Positions 8,004-15,624 of a stretch of 64,000 nt of DNA are shown one piece after another. Under the pieces are notes generated by a model. The model searched no databases. It had not been told where the DNA came from and saw only the letters and a program-made list of their open reading frames with translations. Position numbers and translations under genes: made by a program. Within the stretch, counting starts at the first letter, position 1. Every line of letters starts with the position of its first letter. Source of the stretch: Mycolicibacter sinensis (lineage in GTDB: Bacteria; Actinomycetota; Actinomycetes; Mycobacteriales; Mycobacteriaceae); contig NZ_LZJK01000111.1 of assembly GCF_001667945.1 (NCBI RefSeq), positions 37,554 through 101,553 of the forward strand, given 5' to 3'.

Positions 8004-9194
8004 ATGGGTCAACTGTCACACCGCGTCGAGATTCCTTTCCCGTTGTTCGACGCCGACAACCACCTGTATGAGCCGCCGGAGGCGATGACCAAGTACTTGC
8101 CCAAGGAGTACAAGGACATCGTCCAGTACGTGGAGATCAACGGGCGCACCAAAATCGCCATCCGCGGCCAGATCAGCGAGTACATCCCCAATCCCACCTT
8201 CTCGGTGGTGGCCAAGCCGGGCGCCTGGGAGGAGTACTTCAAATTCGGCAACCCCGAGGGCAAGAGCAAGCGTGAGCTGTTCGGCGAGCCGATGAAGTCG
8301 ATTCCGGCGTTCTTCGAGCCGGGGCCGCGCCTGGAGCTGATGGATGAGCTCGGCGTCGACCGCTCGCTGATGTTCCCGACCCTGGCCAGCCTGATCGAGG
8401 AGCGGTTGCGCGACGACCCGGTCGCGATCCACGTCATCATCCACTCGCTCAACCAGTGGCTGGACGAGGTCTGGGGCTTCAACTACAAGAACCGGATCTT
8501 CACCACGCCGGTGATCACCCTGCCCATCGTCGAGAAGGCCATCGAGGAGCTGGACTGGGTGGTCAAGCGCGGCGCTCGCGCGATCTTGATCCGCCCGGCG
8601 CCGGTGCCCGGTTTCCGTGGGCCGCGGTCCTTCGCGCTGCCCGAGTTCGACCCGTTCTGGGAGAAGTGCGTCGAGTACGACGTCTTCGTGGGCATGCACT
8701 CGTCCGACAGCGGCTACTCGCGTTACACCTCCGAGTGGGACGGTGCCGCCCAGGAGATGCTGCCGTTCCAGACCAACGCCATGGCGATCCTCAACGAGTG
8801 GCGCCCGATCCAGGACGCGGTGGCCTCCTGGGTGATTCACGGTGCGCTGTTCCGGCACCCGAAGCTCAAGGTGGGCATCGTCGAGGCCGGCTCGAAGTGG
8901 ATGTTCCCGCTGTTGGACTCCATGGCCGAGGTGTACAAGAAGGCGCCGGAAGCCTTCGTGGGCAACCCCATGGAGGAGATCAAGAACCGCATCTACGTCA
9001 GCCCGTTCTACGAAGAGGGCATCGACGACCTGATCAACCTGATCGGTGTGGACCAGGTGCTCTACGGCTCCGACTGGCCGCACCCGGAGGGTCTTGCCGA
9101 ACCGACCCACTATGTGACGGCGCTGCAGCACCTTCCGGTCGAAGACCAGGCCAAGATCATGGGCGGCAACCTCGGTCGCCTCGTCACCGTTTAG
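8004..9194 (+). CDS. Amidohydrolase-2 family TIM-barrel protein
   Basis: 396 aa. The N-terminus FDADNHLYEPPEAM replaces the usual metal-binding DxHxH by DADNH. Barrel-end residues GMHSSDSGY and GSDWPHPEG are present, with a conserved HP-rich strand (RHPKLKVGIVEAG). Families of this fold include decarboxylases and C-C or ester hydrolases acting on CoA esters or cyclic ketones. Ribosome-binding site AAAAGGAGC precedes the ATG. It sits between two CoA ligases, and four further members lie at 37793, 40624, 44666 and 54464. The reaction is not assignable. Confidence 0.88.
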   Translation: MGQLSHRVEIPFPLFDADNHLYEPPEAMTKYLPKEYKDIVQYVEINGRTKIAIRGQISEYIPNPTFSVVAKPGAWEEYFKFGNPEGKSKRELFGEPMKSIPAFFEPGPRLELMDELGVDRSLMFPTLASLIEERLRDDPVAIHVIIHSLNQWLDEVWGFNYKNRIFTTPVITLPIVEKAIEELDWVVKRGARAILIRPAPVPGFRGPRSFALPEFDPFWEKCVEYDVFVGMHSSDSGYSRYTSEWDGAAQEMLPFQTNAMAILNEWRPIQDAVASWVIHGALFRHPKLKVGIVEAGSKWMFPLLDSMAEVYKKAPEAFVGNPMEEIKNRIYVSPFYEEGIDDLINLIGVDQVLYGSDWPHPEGLAEPTHYVTALQHLPVEDQAKIMGGNLGRLVTV

Positions 9195-9195
9195 G

Positions 9196-10650
9196 GTGAC
9201 CCGCTGGCAGACCATTCCCGAGATGGTCTTGAGCGTCGGCGATCGCTTCGGAGATGCCGAAGCGATCGCCGACGGTCCGTTACGGCTCACCTTCGCGCAG
9301 CTGGCTGACCGGATCTTGTGCGCCGCAGGAGCCTTCGCCGATGCCGGTATCGGCAGAGGTGACCGGGCGGCGATCTGGGCGCCCAACTCGGCGGAGTGGA
9401 TCATCGCGGCTTTCGGGCTGCTGACCGCCGGGGGAGTACTGGTCCCGGTCAACACCCGATTCAAGGCGGCCGAGGCAGACGACGTCATCCGGCGCAGTGG
9501 AGCCAAGCTAGTGCTGGTCGAAAAGGGTTTCCTGGGACTGGATTTCACTGCGCCGCCCGGCATTCCGGTGATCGACCTCAAATCAGGCTTCCTGGGTTCC
9601 GGTTCGCCCATGCAGCGCACGGTCGACGGTGATGATATCGCCGACATCATCTTCACCTCGGGTACGACCGGCCGGCCCAGGGGCGTGATGATGAGCCATC
9701 GGCAGAATCTGCGGCTCTACGCCGAATGGTGCGACCTAGCCGATCTGCGGGAGGGCGACCGCTATCTCATGGTCAATCCGTTCTTCCACACCTTCGGCTA
9801 CAAGGCCGGCTGCATCGCCGCGTGCATCCGGGGAGCCACGATGTTTCCGGTCCGCGTCTTCGACGTCGATGCCGTGCTGGAACTCATTGAAACCGAACGC
9901 ATCACCATGCTTCCGGGACCGCCGACGCTGTATCAGTCGCTGTTGGACGCGCCGTCGGAGCGTGACCTGTCATCGTTGCGCGCGGCGGTCACCGGCGCCG
10001 CGGACATCCCGGTGGATCTGGTGCGCCGGATCCGCAGCGAATTGCCGTTCCAGTCCATCATGACCGGCTACGGGCTCACCGAAGCCGGCACGGTGACGGC
10101 CTCGCGCCGCGGTGACTCATTCGAGGACATCGCGACCACGGCCGGTCTGGCCTGCCAGGACATCGAGTTGCAAATCGCCGATGATGGCGAGGTCTTGGTG
10201 CGCGGTTACAACGTGATGGCCGGCTACCTCGATGACCCGCAGGCGACCGCCGAGGCGATCGACGCGCAGGGATGGCTGCACACCGGGGACGTCGGCACAC
10301 TGGACTGCGCCGGTCGGCTGCGGATCGTCGGACGCAAGAAGGACATGTTCATCGTCGGCGGCTTCAACGCCTATCCCGCCGAGATCGAGGGCTTCTTGCT
10401 GGAACATCCCGCCGTGGCACAGGTCGCGGTGATCGGCGTGCCCGATGAGCGCCTCGGCCAGGTGGGCAAGGCGTTCGTGGTCAAAGACCCCGCCCACGCG
10501 CACACGTCCGAATCGGAGCTGATCGCTTGGTGCCGAGACCGGATGGCCGGCTTCAAGGCCCCGCGGTTCGTGTCGTTCGTGGACCGCTTGCCGCTGAACG
10601 CCACCGGCAAGGTGGACAAGGCCCGACTGGGGACCGCGCCCGGGGCGTGA
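9196..10650 (+). CDS. Acyl-CoA synthetase, FadD3-like
   Basis: 484 aa from GTG, one base after the amidohydrolase stop. It has P-loop FTSGTTGRPRGVMMSHRQ, PFFHTFGYKAG, LPGPPTLYQSLLD, TGYGLTEAG, LHTGDVG, RKKDMFIVGGFNAYPAEIE and C-terminal NATGKVDKARL. NPFFHTFGYKAG and LPGPPTLYQSLLD closely resemble M. tuberculosis FadD3, which activates HIP, the C/D-ring remnant of cholesterol. A similar role on a bicyclic propanoate is plausible but not shown. I leave the symbol blank because orthology cannot be tested here. Confidence 0.9.
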   Translation: MTRWQTIPEMVLSVGDRFGDAEAIADGPLRLTFAQLADRILCAAGAFADAGIGRGDRAAIWAPNSAEWIIAAFGLLTAGGVLVPVNTRFKAAEADDVIRRSGAKLVLVEKGFLGLDFTAPPGIPVIDLKSGFLGSGSPMQRTVDGDDIADIIFTSGTTGRPRGVMMSHRQNLRLYAEWCDLADLREGDRYLMVNPFFHTFGYKAGCIAACIRGATMFPVRVFDVDAVLELIETERITMLPGPPTLYQSLLDAPSERDLSSLRAAVTGAADIPVDLVRRIRSELPFQSIMTGYGLTEAGTVTASRRGDSFEDIATTAGLACQDIELQIADDGEVLVRGYNVMAGYLDDPQATAEAIDAQGWLHTGDVGTLDCAGRLRIVGRKKDMFIVGGFNAYPAEIEGFLLEHPAVAQVAVIGVPDERLGQVGKAFVVKDPAHAHTSESELIAWCRDRMAGFKAPRFVSFVDRLPLNATGKVDKARLGTAPGA

Positions 10651-10656
10651 GGCGTC

Positions 10657-10833
10657 ATGTACGTCTGCCTGTGTGCCGGGGTGACCAGTCAGCAGGTGAT
10701 CGACGCCGTCGAGGACGGCGCCTCGAGCACCAAGCTGGTCGGCGAACGCACCGGTGCGGGCACCGTCTGCGGACGCTGCAAGAACAACATTCGCGCGCTG
10801 ATCACGCGGACACCGACCGGTCCTCGTTACTGA
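10657..10833 (+). CDS. Bfd-type [2Fe-2S] ferredoxin, 58 aa
   Basis: Small ORF beginning 6 bases after the FadD3-like stop. The product starts MYVCLCAGVT and carries Cys4, Cys6, Cys38 and Cys41 (CxC then CGRC), the pattern of bacterioferritin-associated ferredoxins. These carry a [2Fe-2S] cluster and usually reduce bacterioferritin to release iron. No bacterioferritin gene is nearby, so it may instead serve a P450 or the membrane system downstream (inference). Its TGA is the first three bases of the TGACTTAAGTCA operator. Confidence 0.85.
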   Translation: MYVCLCAGVTSQQVIDAVEDGASSTKLVGERTGAGTVCGRCKNNIRALITRTPTGPRY

Positions 10834-10842
10834 CTTAAGTCA
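10831..10842. promoter_or_regulatory. TetR operator copy 1, TGACTTAAGTCA
   Basis: Perfect 12-base palindrome about 80 bases upstream of the TetR gene at 10922. It matches the site at 11551-11562 in 11 of 12 positions. It overlaps the stop codon of the ferredoxin gene. Confidence 0.6.
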
Positions 10843-10921
10843 TCGCAGTCCGGATGCCTGCGCACAGGCGGTACTGTCATGGCCGGCGGATGGTCACGGC
10901 AGGCAGCAAGAGGGATCAGGC

Positions 10922-11536
10922 ATGGCGGTAGCGAGCAAGTCGGGCAAGATGACGGCGCGCGAAGCCAAGCGCCTGCAGACGCGCGAGCGCCTGTTGGGCG
11001 CGGCAACCGCTGAGTTCAAGCGAACCGGGATGGCTCAGGCCGACGTCGGTGCGATCGTCGCCGCCGCCGGCGTGGCGCACGGCACATTCTTCTTCCACTT
11101 TCCCACCAAGGAGCATGTGCTGCTCGAGCTCGAGCGCCGTGAAGAAGAACGGATAGCCAAGCAGTTCCGCAGGTATCTCACCACGCGTCACGAGCTCTCG
11201 GAGGATCTGGCCGAAGCGGCGCGCATGGTGATGGACTTGGAAACCCGCCTGGGTGAGGCGTTGTTCCGGGATTTTCTGGCCTTGCATTTCTCGCCGACCC
11301 GACCCTCAGCGGAGGGCGGGGAACACCACCCGCTGATCGTGCTGGTCGCCGAGCGGATCGAGGGCGCGCGGGAGCGCGGCGAGGTCGACGACGACGTCGT
11401 CGCCATGAACAGTGCGGTGTTCTTCCTGCTCGGCCTGTACGCACTGTTGATCACCACCCACGACTGGCCGACCCGGCCGGAGCTGGTCAACGACTACCTG
11501 ACCCGGACGATGCGGGGCTTGCGGGCCGCACGCTGA
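10922..11536 (+). CDS. TetR-family regulator of the membrane-protein operon
   Basis: 204 aa from ATG with upstream AAGAGGGATC. TetR helix-turn-helix: RERLLGAATAEFKRTGMAQADVGAIVAAAGVAHGTFFFHFPTKEHVLLELERR, followed by an all-helical effector domain. Copies of one palindrome lie on each side of the gene, one before it and one in the 78-base gap before 11615. It therefore probably represses itself and the seven-gene downstream block. The C-terminal domain gives no clue to the ligand. Confidence 0.9.
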   Translation: MAVASKSGKMTAREAKRLQTRERLLGAATAEFKRTGMAQADVGAIVAAAGVAHGTFFFHFPTKEHVLLELERREEERIAKQFRRYLTTRHELSEDLAEAARMVMDLETRLGEALFRDFLALHFSPTRPSAEGGEHHPLIVLVAERIEGARERGEVDDDVVAMNSAVFFLLGLYALLITTHDWPTRPELVNDYLTRTMRGLRAAR

Positions 11537-11550
11537 TCCCAAAAAGTCAT

Positions 11551-11562
11551 TGACTTCAGTCA
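11551..11562. promoter_or_regulatory. TetR operator copy 2, TGACTTCAGTCA
   Basis: Near-perfect palindrome 53 bases upstream of the first membrane-protein gene. It differs from the 10831 site at one base and is embedded in further repeated GTCA/TGAC half-sites (AGTCATTGACTTCAGTCAGTGA spans 11545-11566). Confidence 0.6.
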
Positions 11563-11614
11563 GTGAGGTGCCTACCGTCATAGGCGGTTCTCGGCACGAT
11601 AAGGGAGATGGCGA

Positions 11615-12313
11615 TTGGCTATCGCAGCGCAGCATCCGCACGACGGGCTCGGCCTCGACGAGCATCTGGAACTGTCTCGGGCCGCCCAGCGTCGCGCCGA
11701 CCGGTGGCTCATCTCCGGCGGCATGCTCATCGGCACGGCGGCCGCCGGGGTGTTCGGCCTGCCGCTATTCCTGCGCGGGATCTGGCTGCTGCGGCGGGCA
11801 CAGCATGACGGGCTGACGGTACGGCCGATGCTGGTCACCCTGCTGGGCTATCTGGTCATCATCGATGCCGCGATCAATGCCGTGGGCTGGGCGCTGGATC
11901 TGGTGGGCCATCACACCCTGCTGGCGCGAGTGCTGCTCAACGGGTGGGGCGCGATGTTCGACGCCGGATACTTCTGGCACTTCAACGAGCTATGGGTCGG
12001 CGGTGCGGCCGGCCCCGGTGAGAAGGGCTGGGAGGTGGGCCTCATCTTCACCGTGTTCACCATGCGGATCGCGGCGGCGATCGGTTTCTTGCAGATGAAG
12101 CGGTGGGGTCATCAGTGGATGGTGGTGACCTGCTGGATGGGCGTGGTGATCTGGATCGGCTACGTGTTCAACATGACGATGTACGCCGATGTGCGCTATG
12201 CCGGCGTGGTGTTCCCGGTGATCGGCTGGTGGATCTACGACATCTTCTACATCACACCGTTTTTGGCCATCCCGTATCTGCACACCGTCAACCGCGAAAT
12301 CTTCTCGGATTGA
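11615..12313 (+). CDS. Polytopic membrane protein A of MoxR/VWA-linked system
   Basis: 232 aa from TTG with AGGGAG eight bases upstream. I do not recognise the family. Hydrophobic segments are at about 32-59, 71-96, 109-129, 141-160, 168-188 and 197-221, so 5-6 spans. Polar residues inside or beside spans are conserved with the paralog at 14914: Asp84, Asp95, and the cluster DAGYFWHFNELW (Asp116, His122, Glu125), also His166 and His223. The D-x5-H-x2-E cluster is a candidate metal site (inference). The last 218 bases are identical to the paralog. First gene of the block. Confidence 0.85.
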   Translation: MAIAAQHPHDGLGLDEHLELSRAAQRRADRWLISGGMLIGTAAAGVFGLPLFLRGIWLLRRAQHDGLTVRPMLVTLLGYLVIIDAAINAVGWALDLVGHHTLLARVLLNGWGAMFDAGYFWHFNELWVGGAAGPGEKGWEVGLIFTVFTMRIAAAIGFLQMKRWGHQWMVVTCWMGVVIWIGYVFNMTMYADVRYAGVVFPVIGWWIYDIFYITPFLAIPYLHTVNREIFSD

Positions 12314-12332
12314 CCAACGATAGGACGATCGG

Positions 12333-12437
12333 ATGACTTGGCTCTGGGAGATTCTGCGCTACGTCGCCGCGTGGGGCGGCACCTGTTTGATCATCGCGTT
12401 CTGGTACTGGATGTTCTCCAGCATCGGAACGTTCTGA
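12333..12437 (+). CDS. 34-aa membrane micropeptide
   Basis: ATG with GGACGATCGG upstream, starting 19 bases after the stop of membrane protein A. The product begins MTWLWEILRY and is nearly all one Trp-rich hydrophobic helix (five Trp in 34 residues: 3, 5, 14, 24, 26). It is a plausible small subunit of a membrane complex, comparable in size to single-helix accessory subunits of respiratory and monooxygenase complexes. Support comes from position, codon-like base use and a second micropeptide in the same operon. Confidence 0.6.
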   Translation: MTWLWEILRYVAAWGGTCLIIAFWYWMFSSIGTF

Positions 12438-12453
12438 GCGGGCTCAAGGCGCC

Positions 12454-13962
12454 ATGCACCCGTTGGAGCTGGAGAGCAGCTGCGCACTGACGGCGATCGC
12501 ATTGAGCGATCGGCGCCGCGAGGGCGCACGGCTGATCACCGGGGCCGAACGCGGATTCGGCGTGAGCGCGACGTTGTCCACCGTCGAGGTGCCGCACCCG
12601 GGAGAAGCGGGCTGGACCCGCCGGACGCTGACTTGCGGTGTGGCACTGCAATGCTCACCCTCCAAGGAGCGCCTCGCCGGCTACCGGCTGGCCGACCTGT
12701 CGGCCCGCGAACTGCGGGCCCTGACCTACGTAGAGGCCCAGGTGGCACTGGGGTGGGTGGCCGACCGGTGGCCCGGTCTGATGACCGAGATGCAGCGGGT
12801 GCTGGGGGATCTTGATCCGGCGGACCCCGACCTGGCGGCGTCCGAGATGTTCGATCGCGCTATCGAATTGGCGCGGTCCCGGCGGAAGCTGGACTGGCAC
12901 CCCTTGGTGGGAACGTTGCCGCGGGGTTGGACGGCGCCGGAAACTCTCGCCGACTCGGTGCGCCGACTGGGGCGGATGCCGTGGTCGAGCACCCAGAAGC
13001 GCCGGCCGCGAGCCTATTCCGTTCCGGTCGGCGGTGACGGCGGGGTGCGCAACCCCAATCTGCCGCCGCCGAGCCGACCGGACGACGACGATCGCCACAC
13101 CAGCGCCGAGCGGCGGCCGGGCATCCCGTACCCGGAATGGAATATGCACAGCGGCAGCTTCCTGCCCGGGCACGTCGCCGTCGTCGAGCACGCCTGGGTC
13201 GCGCGCCGCCGCGAACCCGCCGCCGCCCGGCCGGATCTGCGGAAGTGGTTCGAACAGCACACCCTTCGGGCGATGACCAACGGCCTGCCGGACGGATCCG
13301 CCCTCGACGTCGACGCCTACGTCAGCTATCACCTCGACGCGCTGACCGGCGAAGCCGACGAACCGCGGATCTTCCGCGAATTGCTTCCCGCGGGCCGCGA
13401 CGTCACGACCGCGCTGCTGCTCGACGCGAGCTCATCGCTGGGCGTGCACGGTGGTCGGCTCTTCCGCCTGGAACTGGCCTGCGCGGACGCTTTGTCGGCG
13501 GCGATGACGCGCGCACGTCAGCGGCACGGGGTCTTCGCGTTCACCGGCAACACCCGCCACCACGTGGCCGTGCACTGCCTCAAGGACTTCCCCGACCGAC
13601 GGTTCGTGGCCCCCAGCGACCTCGGTCTGCCGACCGGCGGCTACACCCGCCTGGGCGCGCCGCTGCGTCACCTGACCAGCCGGCTGGTCGCGCAACCGTC
13701 CGGGCGGCGGCTGCTGATCGTGATCGGCGACGGACTGATGTCCGACGAAGGCTACGAAGGCCGCTACGCCTGGGCGGATGTGGCGCACGCGGTCGAAGAG
13801 GCCAACGAGGCCGGCGTCCACGTCTACTACGTCGGCGTCGGGCCGGTCCGCGTCGATCCCCTGCCGGAGGTGTTCGGAGCGCGCTGCTCCCAGCGCATCC
13901 GGCGCATCGAGGACCTTCCCCGAGTGCTGGCCCACGTACACCGCGAGCTGGTCGCCGCATGA
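12454..13962 (+). CDS. VWA-domain protein, NorD/CbbO-like
   Basis: 502 aa. The C-terminal von Willebrand A domain has a MIDAS: DASSS (Asp324, Ser326, Ser328), Thr in GGYTRLG and Asp in VIGDGLMSD. The N-terminal 300 residues are charged and proline-rich, without a span. VWA proteins of this type work with MoxR-class AAA+ ATPases to remodel or insert metal into a target enzyme (NorD with NorQ for nitric oxide reductase; CbbO with CbbQ for Rubisco). The ATPase gene follows after 16 bases. No norB/norC or Rubisco gene is present, so the adjacent membrane proteins are the likely clients. Confidence 0.88.
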   Translation: MHPLELESSCALTAIALSDRRREGARLITGAERGFGVSATLSTVEVPHPGEAGWTRRTLTCGVALQCSPSKERLAGYRLADLSARELRALTYVEAQVALGWVADRWPGLMTEMQRVLGDLDPADPDLAASEMFDRAIELARSRRKLDWHPLVGTLPRGWTAPETLADSVRRLGRMPWSSTQKRRPRAYSVPVGGDGGVRNPNLPPPSRPDDDDRHTSAERRPGIPYPEWNMHSGSFLPGHVAVVEHAWVARRREPAAARPDLRKWFEQHTLRAMTNGLPDGSALDVDAYVSYHLDALTGEADEPRIFRELLPAGRDVTTALLLDASSSLGVHGGRLFRLELACADALSAAMTRARQRHGVFAFTGNTRHHVAVHCLKDFPDRRFVAPSDLGLPTGGYTRLGAPLRHLTSRLVAQPSGRRLLIVIGDGLMSDEGYEGRYAWADVAHAVEEANEAGVHVYYVGVGPVRVDPLPEVFGARCSQRIRRIEDLPRVLAHVHRELVAA

Positions 13963-13978
13963 CCGGACGGAGGCACCG

Positions 13979-14773
13979 ATGACAAGCGATATCTATCTGG
14001 CCAACGGCAACGAAGTGCAGCTGTTCGAGCGGGCCTACCGCAGGCGCATGCCGGTGATGCTCACCGGGCCGACGGGGTGCGGCAAGACCCGGCTGGTCGA
14101 GCACATGGGTGTGTTGTTGGGGCGTCCGGTGGTCACCATCAGCTGCCACGACGACCTGACCAGCTCGGACCTGGTCGGCCGTTTCATGGTCGCCGGCGGT
14201 GACGTGGTGTGGACCGATGGACCGCTGACCAAAGCGGTCAAGACGGGCGCGATCTGCTACCTCGACGAAGTCGTCGAGGCGCGGCACGACTCGTTGGCCA
14301 TCCTGCATTCGCTGACCGATCACCGGCGCTGTCTGTACCTGGACCGCGCGGGCGAAGTGGTCACCGCCCCCGACAGCTTCATGCTGGTCTGTTCCTACAA
14401 CCCGGCCTACCGGAGTTCGCTCAAGGACCTCAAGCCGTCCTTTCGGCAGCGCTTCGTCACGCTCGCGATGGACTACTTGCCGGCTCAGCGCGAAGCTCAG
14501 GTGATCGTCGCCGAGACCGGCGTCGACGCAGCGGTCGCCGACCGGCTCGTCGCTTGCGCCACATCACTGCGCACCGCCGACCACGCTTTCCACTTCGAGC
14601 CGCCGTCCACCCGCGCGCTGGTCACTGCGGCGCAGCTGGTCGCCGACGGAGCCGGCGAGATGGAGGCCGCCGAAGCGTGCATCCTGGCGCCGCTGAGCAC
14701 CGACGGCGGGATCCACGACGGGCTGCGTGAGGTCGCGGCCAGCCTGTTCGCTCCGCCGAAAAATCCGCTCTAG
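13979..14773 (+). CDS. MoxR/NorQ-type AAA+ ATPase
   Basis: 264 aa from the ATG at 13979, preceded by GGAGGCACCG. Walker A is GPTGCGKT (residues 30-37), Walker B AICYLDEV with a following Glu-rich helix, sensor region MLVCSYNPAY and the arginine-finger segment LKPSFRQRF. The sequence matches the NorQ/CbbQ branch, which forms ring hexamers that activate enzymes together with a VWA partner. The gene pair is embedded within the membrane-protein operon rather than at its edge, which supports a dedicated assembly role (inference). Confidence 0.92.
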   Translation: MTSDIYLANGNEVQLFERAYRRRMPVMLTGPTGCGKTRLVEHMGVLLGRPVVTISCHDDLTSSDLVGRFMVAGGDVVWTDGPLTKAVKTGAICYLDEVVEARHDSLAILHSLTDHRRCLYLDRAGEVVTAPDSFMLVCSYNPAYRSSLKDLKPSFRQRFVTLAMDYLPAQREAQVIVAETGVDAAVADRLVACATSLRTADHAFHFEPPSTRALVTAAQLVADGAGEMEAAEACILAPLSTDGGIHDGLREVAASLFAPPKNPL

Positions 14774-14788
14774 GAAGGGAAGTCGTCC

Positions 14789-14917
14789 ATGGACTCACAA
14801 GAGCAGAAACGCAAGAGAGCGCTGATCGCCTTCCAGGTCTTCATCTACGGCTATCTGCTCATCATGTTCGGCATTCAGCTGTACATGTCCTTCGCTCGCG
14901 GTTGGTGGCTGTTGTGA
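14789..14917 (+). CDS. 42-aa membrane micropeptide
   Basis: Good ribosome-binding site (GGAAGGGAAG) before the ATG. The product has a basic N-terminal tail MDSQEQKRKR followed by one hydrophobic helix (about residues 12-35) and a Trp-Trp end. Its TGA overlaps the GTG of membrane protein B (GTGA), indicating translational coupling. It is not similar in sequence to the 34-aa peptide, but precedes a paralog in the same way that the 34-aa gene follows one. Confidence 0.65.
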   Translation: MDSQEQKRKRALIAFQVFIYGYLLIMFGIQLYMSFARGWWLL

Positions 14918-15609
14918 CTGCGAGCGGTTCCACCGCGGAGTTCCTCGGCCTCGAGGAGCATCAGGAGCAATCCCGGGCCGCCCAGTGGCGCGCCGACCGC
15001 TGGATGATCGCCGGTGCCGCGCTGATGGGCATGTGGGTGCCCGGCATCATCGGGCTGCCGATCTTCCTGCGTGGCGTCTGGCTACAGCGGCACGCACTGC
15101 ACGCCGGCTTGGCCGTCCGGCCGATGATCGTCACCTTGATCGGCTACCTGGTGCTCATCGACGGTGCGCTCAACAGCCTCGGCTGGGCACTGGATCTGGT
15201 TGCCAACCACACCCTGATCAACCGGGTGTTGATGGTCGGCTGGGGCGCGATGTTCGACGCCGGATACTTCTGGCACTACAACGAACTGTGGATCGGCGGC
15301 TCCGCGGGCCCCGGCGAGAAGGCCTGGGTGGCCGGCCTGATCCTGACCGTGTTCGCGATGCGCTGCGCCGCGGCGATCGGCTTTTTGCAGATGAAGCGGT
15401 GGGGTCATCAGTGGATGGTGGTGACCTGCTGGATGGGCGTGGTGATCTGGATCGGCTACGTGTTCAACATGACGATGTACGCCGATGTGCGCTATGCCGG
15501 CGTGGTGTTCCCGGTGATCGGCTGGTGGATCTACGACATCTTCTACATCACACCGTTTTTGGCCATCCCGTATCTGCACACCGTCAACCGCGAAATCTTC
15601 TCCGACTGA
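14914..15609 (+). CDS. Polytopic membrane protein B, paralog of the 11615 gene
   Basis: 231 aa from the GTG at 14914, which overlaps the preceding stop; an in-frame GTG at 14902 is possible. It aligns throughout with protein A (roughly two-thirds to three-quarters identical in the first 158 residues by eye, then identical). It keeps the same DAGYFWHYNELW cluster, RWGHQW and PYLHTVNREIF. Two homologous subunits in one operon suggest a hetero-oligomer. The family is unknown to me; I see no full match to PmoA/AmoA, PmoC/AmoC or NorB signatures. Confidence 0.85.
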   Translation: MTASGSTAEFLGLEEHQEQSRAAQWRADRWMIAGAALMGMWVPGIIGLPIFLRGVWLQRHALHAGLAVRPMIVTLIGYLVLIDGALNSLGWALDLVANHTLINRVLMVGWGAMFDAGYFWHYNELWIGGSAGPGEKAWVAGLILTVFAMRCAAAIGFLQMKRWGHQWMVVTCWMGVVIWIGYVFNMTMYADVRYAGVVFPVIGWWIYDIFYITPFLAIPYLHTVNREIFSD

Positions 15610-15624
15610 CTAAGGAGCACAACG

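Noticed and set aside
11608..11808. ATG at 11608 as the start of the first membrane gene
   Set aside because: It opens a different frame; the paralog comparison and AGGGAG spacing support the TTG at 11615.
12454..14773. Calling the VWA and AAA+ genes norD and norQ of a nitric oxide reductase
   Set aside because: No norB or norC is nearby and the membrane neighbours lack recognisable heme-copper motifs; only the chaperone type is supported.
11615..15609. Membrane proteins as copper monooxygenase (PmoA/AmoA or PmoC) subunits
   Set aside because: Length and micropeptides are suggestive, but I see no matching signature, no PmoB-like cupredoxin subunit, and the Asp/His spacing differs from PmoC.
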